From contig DASQDR010000245.1 of the NCBI GenBank assembly GCA_035634055.1, positions 1 through 64,000 on the forward strand: a DNA stretch of 64,000 nucleotides, read 5' to 3'. The stretch comes from JAICTV01 sp035634055. GTDB lineage: Bacteria; Planctomycetota; Phycisphaerae; Tepidisphaerales; Tepidisphaeraceae. The position numbers and the translations under genes are program-made. The notes beneath the pieces are model-generated. The model was given only the letters and a program-made list of their open reading frames with translations. It was not told the DNA's origin and did not search any database. Shown piece by piece: positions 53,882 to 62,619 of the stretch. How positions within the stretch are numbered: position 1 is the first letter of the stretch; every line of letters starts with the position of its first letter.

Positions 53882-56078
53882 ACCCGTCCTCGACCGTCAA
53901 ATCCCCGGTTGCCCGGCCTGTTGCTGAAAGGATTCCCGCGCCCCCGCTCGAACTGCCGCCGAACTCTTCGCCGACCACTCCGACGACGTCGGGGGCGACG
54001 TCGCTGGTCACTTCCGCCACCGACAGCACCGCAACGTGCGGCGCCACCGGCTCGATGATCCGCCTGACCGCCAGCCGGATCGGCGCCCCCACCAGCACGA
54101 CCGGGCGGCGCCCGTCGTACGTGTGGCGCAGCACCTCGTCGGCGACGTCGTGCCCGATGCGCTGCGCGGTGGCCGGGGGCACGGTGTAGACCACGCCGCC
54201 GCGCTCGCCGGTCTCGATGTGCCCGCGGATCAGCTCTTCCAGGCTGCTGCTGAGCGCCAGGCACGGCAGGTGGTCGTGCTCGTCCACGTGCCGCTTGCAG
54301 ATCGTCCGTCCCAGCGCCACCCGGACATATTCGGTGAGCACGTCGGCGTCGCGCGTGCGCTGCGCGTAGTCGCCGACGGTTTCCAGGATCGTCTCCAGGT
54401 CGCGGATCGGCACGCGCTCGCGGAGCAGGTTCTGAAGGACCTTCTGCAACTCGCCGGGGCGGACCTGGTCCGGGATCAGCTCGTCCACGACGGCGGCCGC
54501 GCGCTGGCGGAGGTTGTCGAGCAGGTCGCCCACCGCCTGCCGCGTGAGAAGCTCGGCGGCGTGCGAGCGGATCACCTCCGCCAGGTGGGCCACCAGCACG
54601 CTGGGCGCGTCGACGACGCGGTAGAAGAGCTTGTCCGCCTCGGAACCCTGCGAGTCGGTGATCCAATAAGCCAGCCGCCCGGTCGCCGGGTCGGCGGTCT
54701 CTTCGCCGCCGATGATCGCGCCGGCGGCTTCCCCCTCGTCGATGGCGAGGAACTGATCCGGGTACGTCTGCCCGCGGGCGATGGTTTGCCCGCGCAATTT
54801 GATCGCGTAATCGTTGACCCCGAGCTGCGGGTTGTCGCTGATGCGGACCGGCGGGACGACCAGCCCCAGCTCCAGTGCGATCTGCCGGCGGACCTCCATC
54901 AGCCGGTCGAGCAGGTCGCCTCCGCGGCTGGCCTCGGCGAAGCGGACCAGTCCGTGGCCCAGCTCCAGGCCGAGCGCGTCGAGGTCGAGCATCTTCCCGA
55001 CGTCGTGCTGGCGATCGGCCGACGCGGTGGCGGCGGCGGCGGGATCCGCCTCATCATCCGAAGCGGTGGCGGCGGCGCCGTCGGCTGGTGGCTCTTCGGC
55101 ATCGGCGCCGCCGCGGCTCAGGATGAACGCCAGCCCGCCGCAGCACGCCCCGAGGATGACCAGCGGGAGCTTGGGCATCTCGGTCAGCCCCAGCAGAGCG
55201 AGGAAGACCATTGCGACGATCAGCACCCTGGGGCGGGCGAACACCTGGCCGAGGAGGTCCTCGCCGAGGTTGGAGCTGCCGCCGGTGCGCGTGACGATCA
55301 GCCCCGCCGCCAACGACACGATGAACGCCGGGACCTGGCTGACGAGCCCGTCGCCGATCGTGAGCTTGGTGTAGAGCCGGGCGCACTCCAGCGGCTGCAT
55401 GCCGTGCTCGAACAGTCCGACGTACAGCCCGCCGAGGATGTTGACGACGACGATGATGACGGAGGCCAGGGCGTCGCCGCGGACGAACTTTCCGGCACCG
55501 TCCATGCCCGAGTAAAAATCAGCCTCGCGCGCCACCGCCTCGCGCCGCGCCCGGGCCTGCTCCTGGGTGATTGCGCCCTGGTTCAGGTCCGCGTCGATCG
55601 CCATCTGCTTGCCCGGCATCGCGTCGAGCATGAATCGCGCGGCCACTTCCGAGATGCGGCTGCCGCCCTTGGTGATCACCACGAACTGGATCACGAAGAT
55701 GATCAGGAAGATGATCGCCCCGATCGCCACGCGATCGCCGGTGACGAATTGACTGAACGCGCGGACGACGTCCCCCGCCGCCGACTCGCTACCCGGGTTG
55801 CTGAGGATCAGCCGCGTGGTCGCGACGTTCAGCACCAGGCGGAAGAGCGTGATCGACAGCAGCAGCGAGGGGAAGACCGCGAATTCCAGCGGGCTGCGGA
55901 CGTAGATCGTGGTCACCAGCACGATGATGCTGAGGGTGAGGTTCAGGATCAGCAGCAGGTCGAGCACGCCCGGCGGGAGCGGGACCAGCAGCACCAGCAG
56001 CAGCGACACGCACGCCAGCGGGAAGATCATCCCGCGGTGCGCGTGGGCGGCGCGGATCATGGGGTGGGACATCGTCAT
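53862..56078 (-). CDS. flhA: Flagellar export-gate protein FlhA
   Basis: About 738 residues. Eight N-terminal membrane helices with the family block VITKGGSRISEVAARFMLDA and MPGKQMAIDADLNQG, EADFYSGMDGAGKFVRGDA; then an acidic linker (about 325-360) and the cytoplasmic domain that forms the nonameric ring. ATG 56078 shares its A with the flhB stop (TGATG), so the two are coupled. The in-frame extension to 56774 reads through flhB and was rejected. Confidence 0.95.
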   Translation of the reverse strand: MTMSHPMIRAAHAHRGMIFPLACVSLLLVLLVPLPPGVLDLLLILNLTLSIIVLVTTIYVRSPLEFAVFPSLLLSITLFRLVLNVATTRLILSNPGSESAAGDVVRAFSQFVTGDRVAIGAIIFLIIFVIQFVVITKGGSRISEVAARFMLDAMPGKQMAIDADLNQGAITQEQARARREAVAREADFYSGMDGAGKFVRGDALASVIIVVVNILGGLYVGLFEHGMQPLECARLYTKLTIGDGLVSQVPAFIVSLAAGLIVTRTGGSSNLGEDLLGQVFARPRVLIVAMVFLALLGLTEMPKLPLVILGACCGGLAFILSRGGADAEEPPADGAAATASDDEADPAAAATASADRQHDVGKMLDLDALGLELGHGLVRFAEASRGGDLLDRLMEVRRQIALELGLVVPPVRISDNPQLGVNDYAIKLRGQTIARGQTYPDQFLAIDEGEAAGAIIGGEETADPATGRLAYWITDSQGSEADKLFYRVVDAPSVLVAHLAEVIRSHAAELLTRQAVGDLLDNLRQRAAAVVDELIPDQVRPGELQKVLQNLLRERVPIRDLETILETVGDYAQRTRDADVLTEYVRVALGRTICKRHVDEHDHLPCLALSSSLEELIRGHIETGERGGVVYTVPPATAQRIGHDVADEVLRHTYDGRRPVVLVGAPIRLAVRRIIEPVAPHVAVLSVAEVTSDVAPDVVGVVGEEFGGSSSGGAGILSATGRATGDLTVEDGYESANV

Positions 56079-57145
56079 CACGCGTCCCCCCCGCCGCCGG
56101 CGGCGGCGTCGCGGTCGCGGCGGATCGCGCTGGCGTACGCCAGCACCTCGGCCACGTCGGCGAACAACTGCTGCGGCACGTCCTGCCCGACGTTTGCCAG
56201 CTTCGCCAGCGCCCGCGCCAGTGGCTCGCGCTCGACGGTTGCAACGTGGTGCTTCGCCGCCATCGCGCGGACCCGAGCGACCAGCGGGCCGGTCGCCTTG
56301 ACGACGATTATCGGCGCCGGCATCGCCGCCGGCTCGTATCGCAGGGCGACCGCCGCGCGTGGCTCGTCGAACACCACCACGGTCGCCGCCGCGACGTCGC
56401 GCTCGAGCCGCGCCGCCGCCAGCGTCGTGGAAAGCTCGCGCCGGCGATGCTTGAACAGCGGGCTGCCCTCCATCTGCCGCAGTTCGTCGGTCACCTCGCG
56501 GCGGGTCATCCGCAGCGATCGCTCGTGCTGCCAGCGCTGGTACGCGTAATCGAGGATGCCCAGCACGAGCAGCACGATGCCGATGCGCACCGCGATGCCG
56601 AAGACGACGCGGCCGCCGGCGGCGAGGGCGCTTTCGGGCTCGTACTGCTGGAGCGAGACGATCCGCTCCACCCAGCCGCGCGTTACGGTGTAGGCCAGCA
56701 GCAGCACGATCGCCAGCTTCAACACGTGCCCGGCAAGGCGGGCGATCGTCTTGCCGGAGAACAGCCGGGCCCAACCCTTGGCCACGTTCAGCGCGTCGCT
56801 CTTGCGGCGGCGGAAGAGGAAGCCGACCTGGAGCAGGTTGGCCAGGATCGCCACCACGACCAGCCCGACCAGCAGCGGCAGCGCCGCCCGCGCCACGGCC
56901 AGCGCCGGGGCGATCAGCTCGGACAGGACAATCGACGGCGACGCGGCCGATGCGAGGTGCGCCCCCACGAGCTTCCGCAGCGCGTCCACCAGCCTCGGCC
57001 CCGTCCCCTGCAGCAGGACCAGCGCGGAAACTAGGACGGCGGCGGCGACGAGGTCGTTGCTGCGCGCGACGTTGCCCTGCTCGCGGGCATCCTGCCTGCG
57101 CCGCAGCGTCGGGGCCTCGGTCTTGTCGCCGTAGTCGTCGCTCAT
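56078..57145 (-). CDS. flhB: Flagellar export switch protein FlhB lacking the NPTH motif
   Basis: 355 residues: GDKTEAPTLRRRQDAREQGNVARS, four membrane helices, then the cytoplasmic domain. In FlhB the sequence NPTH, cleaved between Asn and Pro, switches export from rod/hook to filament substrates. Here the aligned segment reads VVVFDEPRAAVALRYEP, with DEPR at residues 260-263 (56368-56357). Asn and His are both absent while the downstream AVALRYE and MPAPIIVVKA are conserved, so alignment is secure. Autocleavage by the usual Asn cyclisation should be impossible. Neighbour genes fliR and flhA are normal. Confidence 0.94.
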   Translation of the reverse strand: MSDDYGDKTEAPTLRRRQDAREQGNVARSNDLVAAAVLVSALVLLQGTGPRLVDALRKLVGAHLASAASPSIVLSELIAPALAVARAALPLLVGLVVVAILANLLQVGFLFRRRKSDALNVAKGWARLFSGKTIARLAGHVLKLAIVLLLAYTVTRGWVERIVSLQQYEPESALAAGGRVVFGIAVRIGIVLLVLGILDYAYQRWQHERSLRMTRREVTDELRQMEGSPLFKHRRRELSTTLAAARLERDVAAATVVVFDEPRAAVALRYEPAAMPAPIIVVKATGPLVARVRAMAAKHHVATVEREPLARALAKLANVGQDVPQQLFADVAEVLAYASAIRRDRDAAAGGGGDA

Positions 57146-57149
57146 CGGT

Positions 57150-57926
57150 TCAGCGCGTCCCCAATCCCGGCAGCGCCGAAGTGACCAGGTGCATCCAGTT
57201 CGCCGACGCCCCTTGCAGCAGCGCGGCCGTCAGCGCCGTGCACAGGACGAGGACCAGAAGCCCGACGATGGCGCGAGCGGCGATGCCGGCGGTCATCAGG
57301 CCGACCTGTGGGACAGTCTTACCGACCATGCCGATCGTCAGGTCGGTCACCAGCAGCGTCACGAACACCGGTGCCGCGAGCTGGAGCGCCAGCGACGCGC
57401 TGCCGGTGAGCAGCCGCGCGAGCATGTCCAGGACCGACTGCCCGTTGACGGCGGATTGGACGGGCAGCGCCTCGAAGCTCGCCCCCACGCCGCGGAGCAG
57501 CGCGTGGTGGCCGTTGACGCCGAGGAAGACCACGATCGCCAGCAGCGAGTATGCGGTGGAGAGGACGGTGCCGTGGGTGTTGGCGGCGGGGTCGTAGCTC
57601 TCGGCAAGCCCGAGGCCCAGCTGCTGCGCGATCAGCTCGCCGGCCCACTGTGCGGCGACGAAGACGAGGTTCATCGCGATGCCGATGGCGATGCCGACCA
57701 GCGCCTCGCCCGCGACGGCCAGCGCGAACGCGCCCAGGGGCTGGGCGGCGGCCGGGGCGGCGGGCATCGTCGGCGACAGCCCGACCGTCAGCGCGACGGC
57801 GATCATCACCCGCACCTGCGGCGGAACGGCGGAGGAGGAGAAGACCGGCGCGCACGCGAGGATCCCGCCGACCCGCGCCAGCGCGGGAAGCGTTGCCAGC
57901 GAGATGGGGAGGAGCGTCGTATCCAT
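57150..57926 (-). CDS. fliR: Flagellar export-gate protein FliR
   Basis: 258 residues with about six hydrophobic segments (LARVGGILACAPVFSS; VRVMIAVALTVGLSP; FVAAQWAGELIAQQLGLGLA; LLAIVVFLGVNGHHALLRG). FliR combines with FliP5Q4 to form the export gate. Four bases separate it from flhB. Confidence 0.93.
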   Translation of the reverse strand: MDTTLLPISLATLPALARVGGILACAPVFSSSAVPPQVRVMIAVALTVGLSPTMPAAPAAAQPLGAFALAVAGEALVGIAIGIAMNLVFVAAQWAGELIAQQLGLGLAESYDPAANTHGTVLSTAYSLLAIVVFLGVNGHHALLRGVGASFEALPVQSAVNGQSVLDMLARLLTGSASLALQLAAPVFVTLLVTDLTIGMVGKTVPQVGLMTAGIAARAIVGLLVLVLCTALTAALLQGASANWMHLVTSALPGLGTR

Positions 57927-58015
57927 CGCGTCCGTGCGATCCGTTCAGTTCGTTCCGTCGAAGCTCAACCGGTCCCTCGCGCGCCGCGCGCTTTTGATCG
58001 CGGCGGCCGCGGCCG

Positions 58016-58279
58016 TCAGCGAACGATCCCGCTGGCGAACATCTGCCGCGCGTACTCCACCACCTGCTGCCCAATCCACGGCAGCAGCAGCACCGCGCAC
58101 ACCACCATCGCCACGATCTTGGGAATGAAGCTGAGGGTCTGTTCCTGGAGCTGCGTGACCGCCTGGAGCAGCGAGACGATCAACCCGACGACCAGCCCCA
58201 CCGCCAGCACCGGCGCCGCCACCAGCAGCGCCAGCACCAGCGCGTGTCGGATCGTTTCAACGGCCTGATCGAGCGTCAT
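58016..58279 (-). CDS. fliQ: Flagellar export-gate protein FliQ
   Basis: 87 residues, two membrane helices (ALVLALLVAAPVLAVGLVVG and PKIVAMVVCAVLLLPWIGQQ) with the conserved QAVTQLQEQTLSFIPK linker. The gap to fliR is 89 bp. Confidence 0.95.
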   Translation of the reverse strand: MTLDQAVETIRHALVLALLVAAPVLAVGLVVGLIVSLLQAVTQLQEQTLSFIPKIVAMVVCAVLLLPWIGQQVVEYARQMFASGIVR

Positions 58280-58398
58280 GCCGCACCCTTCCGTGAGTGC
58301 CCGCGCCGCGCGGAGAGCGGCGAGAGGTGTCGTGCCAACGAAGCGTTGCCCGCGCCTCGCGCCGGGCCCCCTTCCGTGGGGGCGGCGGCTTCGAACGG

Positions 58399-59334
58399 TC
58401 AGGCGACAAAACTACCGATCAGCCCCGCGGTAATCAAGCGCCACCCGTCGGCCAGCACGAACAGCAGCAGCTTGAACGGCAGCGACACCATGACCGGCGG
58501 CAGCATCAGCATGCCCATGCTGACCAGCAGCGTCGAGACGACCAGGTCGATGATCAGGAACGGAAGGAAAATCTTGAACCCCATCGCGAAGGCGACCTTC
58601 ATCTCGCTCAGCAGGAAGGCGGGCACCAGCGCCGTCGTCGGCACGTCATCCCACTTGGTCGCGCGCGGGATCCTGGCGGCGTCGGTGAAGACGTCCACGT
58701 CCGCGTCGTTCCCCGCCCGCTCGATCTGCCTGGACATGAACTGCCGCACCGGCCCGACCGCGCGGACGAGGGCCGATTTCTGGTCGAGCTGTCCGTTGAG
58801 GTACGGCTGGAGCGCCTCGGAGTTCACGCGCTGCCAAGTTGGCGTCATCACGAGAAACGTCATGAACATCGCCAGCCCGACCATCACCTGGTTCGGCGGC
58901 AATTGCTGCGCCCCCAGCGCCTGTCGCAGCAGCGTCAGCACGATGATGATCCGCGCGAAGCTGGTCACCATCAGCAGGATCGCCGGCGCGAGCGAGAGGA
59001 CCGTGAGCAGCGTCACCCACTGAACGGTGGCGCCGAGGTTCTCGCGCTTGATCAGATCGGGCACCTGCGCGGGCAACGATTGCGCAAGGCTCTGTGAGGC
59101 CGGTTGGGTGGTGGTGGGTTGTCGTGACGCCGGCGCGGGCGCCGGCACAGGCGAAACGGGCGCGGGCGGGACGGGCACCGGCAGAACGGGCTCGGGCGAC
59201 GGCGTGACGGATTGCGGTGCGGGTAACGCGTCCTCCTGCGCGTTCAGGCGGGCCGGGAACGCGCAGGCGAGCAGCGCGATCAAGAGGATCGCCCGTGCGG
59301 CCCTGACTAGGGCGTTCGAGGCTGGCGCGCGCAA
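58399..59334 (-). CDS. fliP: Flagellar export-gate protein FliP, long proline-rich N-terminus
   Basis: 311 residues. Signal peptide (AILLIALLACAFPARLNA), then an unusual about 60-residue Pro/Ala/Ser-rich periplasmic stretch (VPVPPAPVSPVPAPAPASRQ), then the FliP core: LLMVTSFARIIIVLTLLRQA, PPNQVMVGLAMFMTFLVM, FMSRQIERAG, LVPAFLLSEMKVAFAMGF. TTG start at 59334 with GGAG upstream. The long linker is not typical of the family. Confidence 0.94.
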   Translation of the reverse strand: MRAPASNALVRAARAILLIALLACAFPARLNAQEDALPAPQSVTPSPEPVLPVPVPPAPVSPVPAPAPASRQPTTTQPASQSLAQSLPAQVPDLIKRENLGATVQWVTLLTVLSLAPAILLMVTSFARIIIVLTLLRQALGAQQLPPNQVMVGLAMFMTFLVMTPTWQRVNSEALQPYLNGQLDQKSALVRAVGPVRQFMSRQIERAGNDADVDVFTDAARIPRATKWDDVPTTALVPAFLLSEMKVAFAMGFKIFLPFLIIDLVVSTLLVSMGMLMLPPVMVSLPFKLLLFVLADGWRLITAGLIGSFVA

Positions 59335-59346
59335 ACGGAAAATCTC

Positions 59347-60093
59347 CTACGCCTTTCTCAGGTGCCGCGCGACGCTCCGCACGCGCTCGGCCAGCCCGTT
59401 CAGTTCCTGCCGCGCGCTGGCAAGCTGCGGGTCGGCGTCTTCGACGCTCGGCTCGTGCGCAGGCGCTCCAGCCTCTTCCTCGCCGCCACGAAACCGCGCG
59501 CTGGCGCGGCGGAAGACGGTGGAAAAGGCGGTTTGTGGCGGCGGCTCCGGCCGGGCCTCGCCGCGGACCTGCGCGATCAGCATCGCCGCCTCGTCCGGGT
59601 CGGAAATCTCGCACAGCGTGTTGAGCTGCCCGCCGCTGTCGCCGACGACGAGCAGCCGGCGGCCGACCTGGAGGATGACGACCTGCTGCCGCGGCGAGAG
59701 GTGCGTTCGCCCCAGCACCTGCACGCCGCGCGGCCCTCGCCCGAACGCGCCCGCCGCCATGAGCCGCTTGCCGCCCCACCGCAGGATGAGGATCAGCGCC
59801 AGCACCGCCGACAGCGCCAGCACCACGCGAATCGTGTCCGGCACCATCGGCGCCGCGGGCGACGGTGCGGCCGGTGAGTTCGCGTTGCTGCGGCGGATCA
59901 CGTCCGAGGCCGCCGGTGCCGATGCGGGACCCGAAGTGGAATCCGGGGCGGGCATCGGCGCCGCCGCCGCCGCAGGCATCCGGCTGATTTCAATGCCGTC
60001 CACCGGTGTCGTCTGCGCCCGCGAGGCGGTGCCGCTCAGCAGCGCGAGCGCGAGCATCGCGGCGAAGATGGATCGGCGGCCCGCCACGGTCAC
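59347..60093 (-). CDS. fliO: Flagellar biosynthesis protein FliO
   Basis: About 248 residues from GTG 60093, which overlaps the fliN stop as GTGA. Signal-like N-terminus (SIFAAMLALALLSGTASRA), a Pro/Ala-rich linker, one membrane helix (VVLALSAVLALILILRWGG), then the FliO cytoplasmic domain VQVLGRTHLSPRQQVVILQV and LLVVGDSGGQL. FliO assists FliP assembly. The C-terminal 90 residues are extra and charged. Confidence 0.85.
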   Translation of the reverse strand: MTVAGRRSIFAAMLALALLSGTASRAQTTPVDGIEISRMPAAAAAPMPAPDSTSGPASAPAASDVIRRSNANSPAAPSPAAPMVPDTIRVVLALSAVLALILILRWGGKRLMAAGAFGRGPRGVQVLGRTHLSPRQQVVILQVGRRLLVVGDSGGQLNTLCEISDPDEAAMLIAQVRGEARPEPPPQTAFSTVFRRASARFRGGEEEAGAPAHEPSVEDADPQLASARQELNGLAERVRSVARHLRKA

Positions 60094-60506
60094 CGCACCC
60101 GCTCGTCGCGAAGGTTGGAGATGACCTCGGTGACGCGCACCGCAAAGCGGCCGTCCATGACCACCACTTCGCCGCGCGCCACCAGCGTCTGGTTCACCCA
60201 CACGTCCACCGCGTCGGTGACGCGCTTGTCCGTTTCCAGCACCGCGCCCGGCCCGAGCTTGAGCACGTCGGCCAGCCGCATCCGCAGCCGCCCGAGCTCG
60301 ATTTCCACGTTCAGCTCGACGTCGTCCAGCGGCTCGCGCGATGCATAGCAAACCGCTTCGCGCGGCTTGGCCGGCGCGGGCTGCGTCGATGGCGCTGGCG
60401 ATTGCACTTCTCGGTAGATGGGCCGGCCGGCGGCGACGCGGGGGTTCACCGCGGTGGCGGTGCGGTGCGGCGGCGGGTACGAAACGCGGGGCGGGTCGTC
60501 GGACAT
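60090..60506 (-). CDS. fliN: Flagellar motor switch protein FliN
   Basis: About 138 residues from ATG 60506, preceded by GGAGGG. The C-terminal SpoA domain (VELNVEIELGRLRMRLADVL; LKLGPGAVLETDKRV; DVWVNQTLVARGEVVVMDGRFAVRV) is complete. The frame is open to a TTG at 60707 that overlaps the fliJ stop (TTGA), which would add 67 Ala/Arg/Pro-rich residues; the ribosome site favours 60506. No fliM adjoins it. Confidence 0.9.
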   Translation of the reverse strand: MSDDPPRVSYPPPHRTATAVNPRVAAGRPIYREVQSPAPSTQPAPAKPREAVCYASREPLDDVELNVEIELGRLRMRLADVLKLGPGAVLETDKRVTDAVDVWVNQTLVARGEVVVMDGRFAVRVTEVISNLRDERVR

Positions 60507-60703
60507 CTGCGCCACCCTCCGTGGTGGTTCGTGCGGCGAGGGACCAACGGCACGTGCGATCGCCTCGCCGGCGGCGGCCGCGGCGGCACGGTTGGCGGCG
60601 GCGCGGCGGCGGCGCGGCAGCGACGTCACCCTCGGCGGCGCGCTTACCGGAATTGCCCCGCCTCCGGCCCGCGCGCGTGTTATCGCCCCGCCCGCAATGC
60701 GAA

Positions 60704-61198
60704 TCAAGCCCCGGCCGCGTCCATTTCGCTGCCCGGGTCCGCGGCCCGCCGGGTGACGTCATCACCGCCAAGGTCAACGTGTACCGCGCGCTGGGCGACA
60801 TCGTCGCCGGCACGGTCCTCGCGGCGGCGCTGCTGCTGGGCCCACGCCGACTCCTGGTTTTCCCGGAGCTTCTCCAGCACCTTGCGCTGCTTCGCCGCCT
60901 CGGTCAGCGCCGCCTGCGCCGCCGACAGCTTTGCCGTCGCCGCCGTCATCTGATCTTGCAGTGCCGCCATGCGCGCGCGCATCGCCTCTTCGAAGCGCAC
61001 CTGCGCGAGCAGCAACCGCGGGTCGATGCGCCCCCGCAACTCGATCGAGCCGGCCGCCGTTGCCTCGGCGGCGTCGTGCAGCTCACGCTCGATCCGAACG
61101 ACGTCGCGCTGCGCCTCGGCCACGTCGCGCAGCCGCTGCCGCTCCGCTGTCTTGCGCAGCTCGAGAAGGCCGTCGAGCTTGAACTCGAACTGGGGCAT
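60704..61198 (-). CDS. fliJ: Flagellar export chaperone FliJ-like
   Basis: About 164 residues from ATG 61198, almost all coiled coil: FEFKLDGLLELRKTAERQRL through MTAATAKLSAAQAALTEAAK and VLEKLRENQESAWAQQQRR, the FliJ pattern. FliJ sits in the ATPase ring formed by FliI and links it to FlhA. Sequence in the family is weakly conserved; position after fliI supports the call. Confidence 0.82.
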   Translation of the reverse strand: MPQFEFKLDGLLELRKTAERQRLRDVAEAQRDVVRIERELHDAAEATAAGSIELRGRIDPRLLLAQVRFEEAMRARMAALQDQMTAATAKLSAAQAALTEAAKQRKVLEKLRENQESAWAQQQRRREDRAGDDVAQRAVHVDLGGDDVTRRAADPGSEMDAAGA

Positions 61199-61275
61199 CG
61201 ATGGTGACCTGGCTCGCGCACGATCCGGCGGCGGCACACCCGCGGCCGGCTCCTCTGAACGACTCGGCGGACGTG

Positions 61276-62619
61276 TTACCGCGCGCCGCCGGCGCGCCGC
61301 TCGGTCTGCTCGATGACGCAGGAAAGCTCCGCCAGCGCGCGCTGCGTCGCCGCGAACGGCTCCGCCGCCCGCGCGGGTTGCCGGAGGAACTCGATGATCT
61401 TCGGCCGGCACTGCACCGCGGCGTCGAACTCCGCGTTGACGCCCGCCACGTACGCCCCGACGTTCACCAGGTCCTCGATCTCCTTGTACGTCGCCAGCAG
61501 CGACAGCACCTTGCGCGCGCGGCGGACGTGCGCGTCGTCCGCCACCTCCTCGCGCACGCGGCTGATGCTCTGCAACACGTCGATCGCGGGGAAGTGCCCC
61601 TTGTTGGCCAGCGACCGGCAGAGCCAGAGCTGGCCGTCGGTGATTCCCTTCACGGCGTCGGCAATCGGGTCATGAAAATCGTCGCCCTCCACCAGCACCG
61701 TATAGAAGCCGGTGATCGATCCGGTCGGCGTCTGCCCGGCGCGCTCGAGGATCTCGGGGATGAGCGCAAAAACGCTCGGCGGGTAGCCGCGCGTGGCGGG
61801 CGGCTCCCTGGCGGCCAGGCCGATCTGCCGCTGGGCGTGGCACATGCGCGTCAGCGAGTCCATTACCAGCAGCACGTGGTTGCCGGCGTCGCGAAAATAC
61901 TCGGCGATCGTCGTCGCCACCTGCGCCGCGCGCACGCGCAGCAGCGGCTGCTCGTCGCCGGTGCTGGCGATCACGACGCACTTGGCCAGCCCCTCCTCGC
62001 CCAGCGAGTGCTCCAGGAATTCCTGCACCTCGCGCCCGCGCTCGCCGATCAGCGCGACGACCGAGACGTCAGCGCTGGTGTGGCGGGCGATGGTGGAGAT
62101 CAGCGTGCTCTTGCCGACGCCGGGGCCGGAGAAGATTCCCATTCGCTGCCCGGTGCCGCAGGTGAGCAGCGCGTCGATGGCGCGCACGCCGGTCGTCAGC
62201 GGCTTGCGGATCGGCTCGCGCGCCAGCGGCGGTACGCTGCCGCCGTCGATGCGGCGCGACTCGCTGGCGGGGACGGGGCCCTTGCCGTCGATCGCCCGCC
62301 CCAGGCCGTCGAGCACGCGCCCGAGCAGTTGGGTGGAGCAGCGGACGCGCGGCGCGGCGGCGACGTTCTCGATCCGGTCGCCGCGCGACACGCCGCTGGT
62401 CGCGCTCAGCGGCATCAGCAGCGTGCGGTCGCTCTGGAAGCCGATCACCTCCGCCAGGCAGCTCCGCCCGCTCATGCTGGTGATGCGGCAGCGGCAGCCG
62501 AGCGGCAGCGGCAGGTCGGACGCCTCGATGGTGAGCCCGCTGATCGCCTGCACGCGGCCGCTGATGCCCAGCGGCACCGCGGCCTCCACCGTGTCGAGCT
62601 GGGGGGCGAGGAACTTCAT
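61276..62619 (-). CDS. fliI: Flagellum-specific ATPase FliI
   Basis: About 447 residues from ATG 62619, overlapping the fliH stop as ATGA. F1-beta-like ATPase: GIFSGPGVGKSTLIST (Walker A), LIGERGREVQEFLE, VLLVMDSLTRMCHAQRQIGL (Walker B), PPSVFALIPEILERAG. It energises substrate unfolding at the export gate with FliH and FliJ. Confidence 0.96.
   Translation of the reverse strand: MKFLAPQLDTVEAAVPLGISGRVQAISGLTIEASDLPLPLGCRCRITSMSGRSCLAEVIGFQSDRTLLMPLSATSGVSRGDRIENVAAAPRVRCSTQLLGRVLDGLGRAIDGKGPVPASESRRIDGGSVPPLAREPIRKPLTTGVRAIDALLTCGTGQRMGIFSGPGVGKSTLISTIARHTSADVSVVALIGERGREVQEFLEHSLGEEGLAKCVVIASTGDEQPLLRVRAAQVATTIAEYFRDAGNHVLLVMDSLTRMCHAQRQIGLAAREPPATRGYPPSVFALIPEILERAGQTPTGSITGFYTVLVEGDDFHDPIADAVKGITDGQLWLCRSLANKGHFPAIDVLQSISRVREEVADDAHVRRARKVLSLLATYKEIEDLVNVGAYVAGVNAEFDAAVQCRPKIIEFLRQPARAAEPFAATQRALAELSCVIEQTERRAGGAR

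Noticed and set aside
50549..54058. Very long open frame on the plus strand across fliA, flhG and flhF
   Set aside because: It is an antisense shadow produced by high GC third positions; the minus-strand frames carry full flagellar family motifs.
60507..60707. Longer FliN starting at TTG 60707
   Set aside because: It would overlap fliJ neatly as TTGA but adds an Ala/Arg-rich segment; the GGAGGG site before ATG 60506 is better. Kept as an alternative in the fliN entry.
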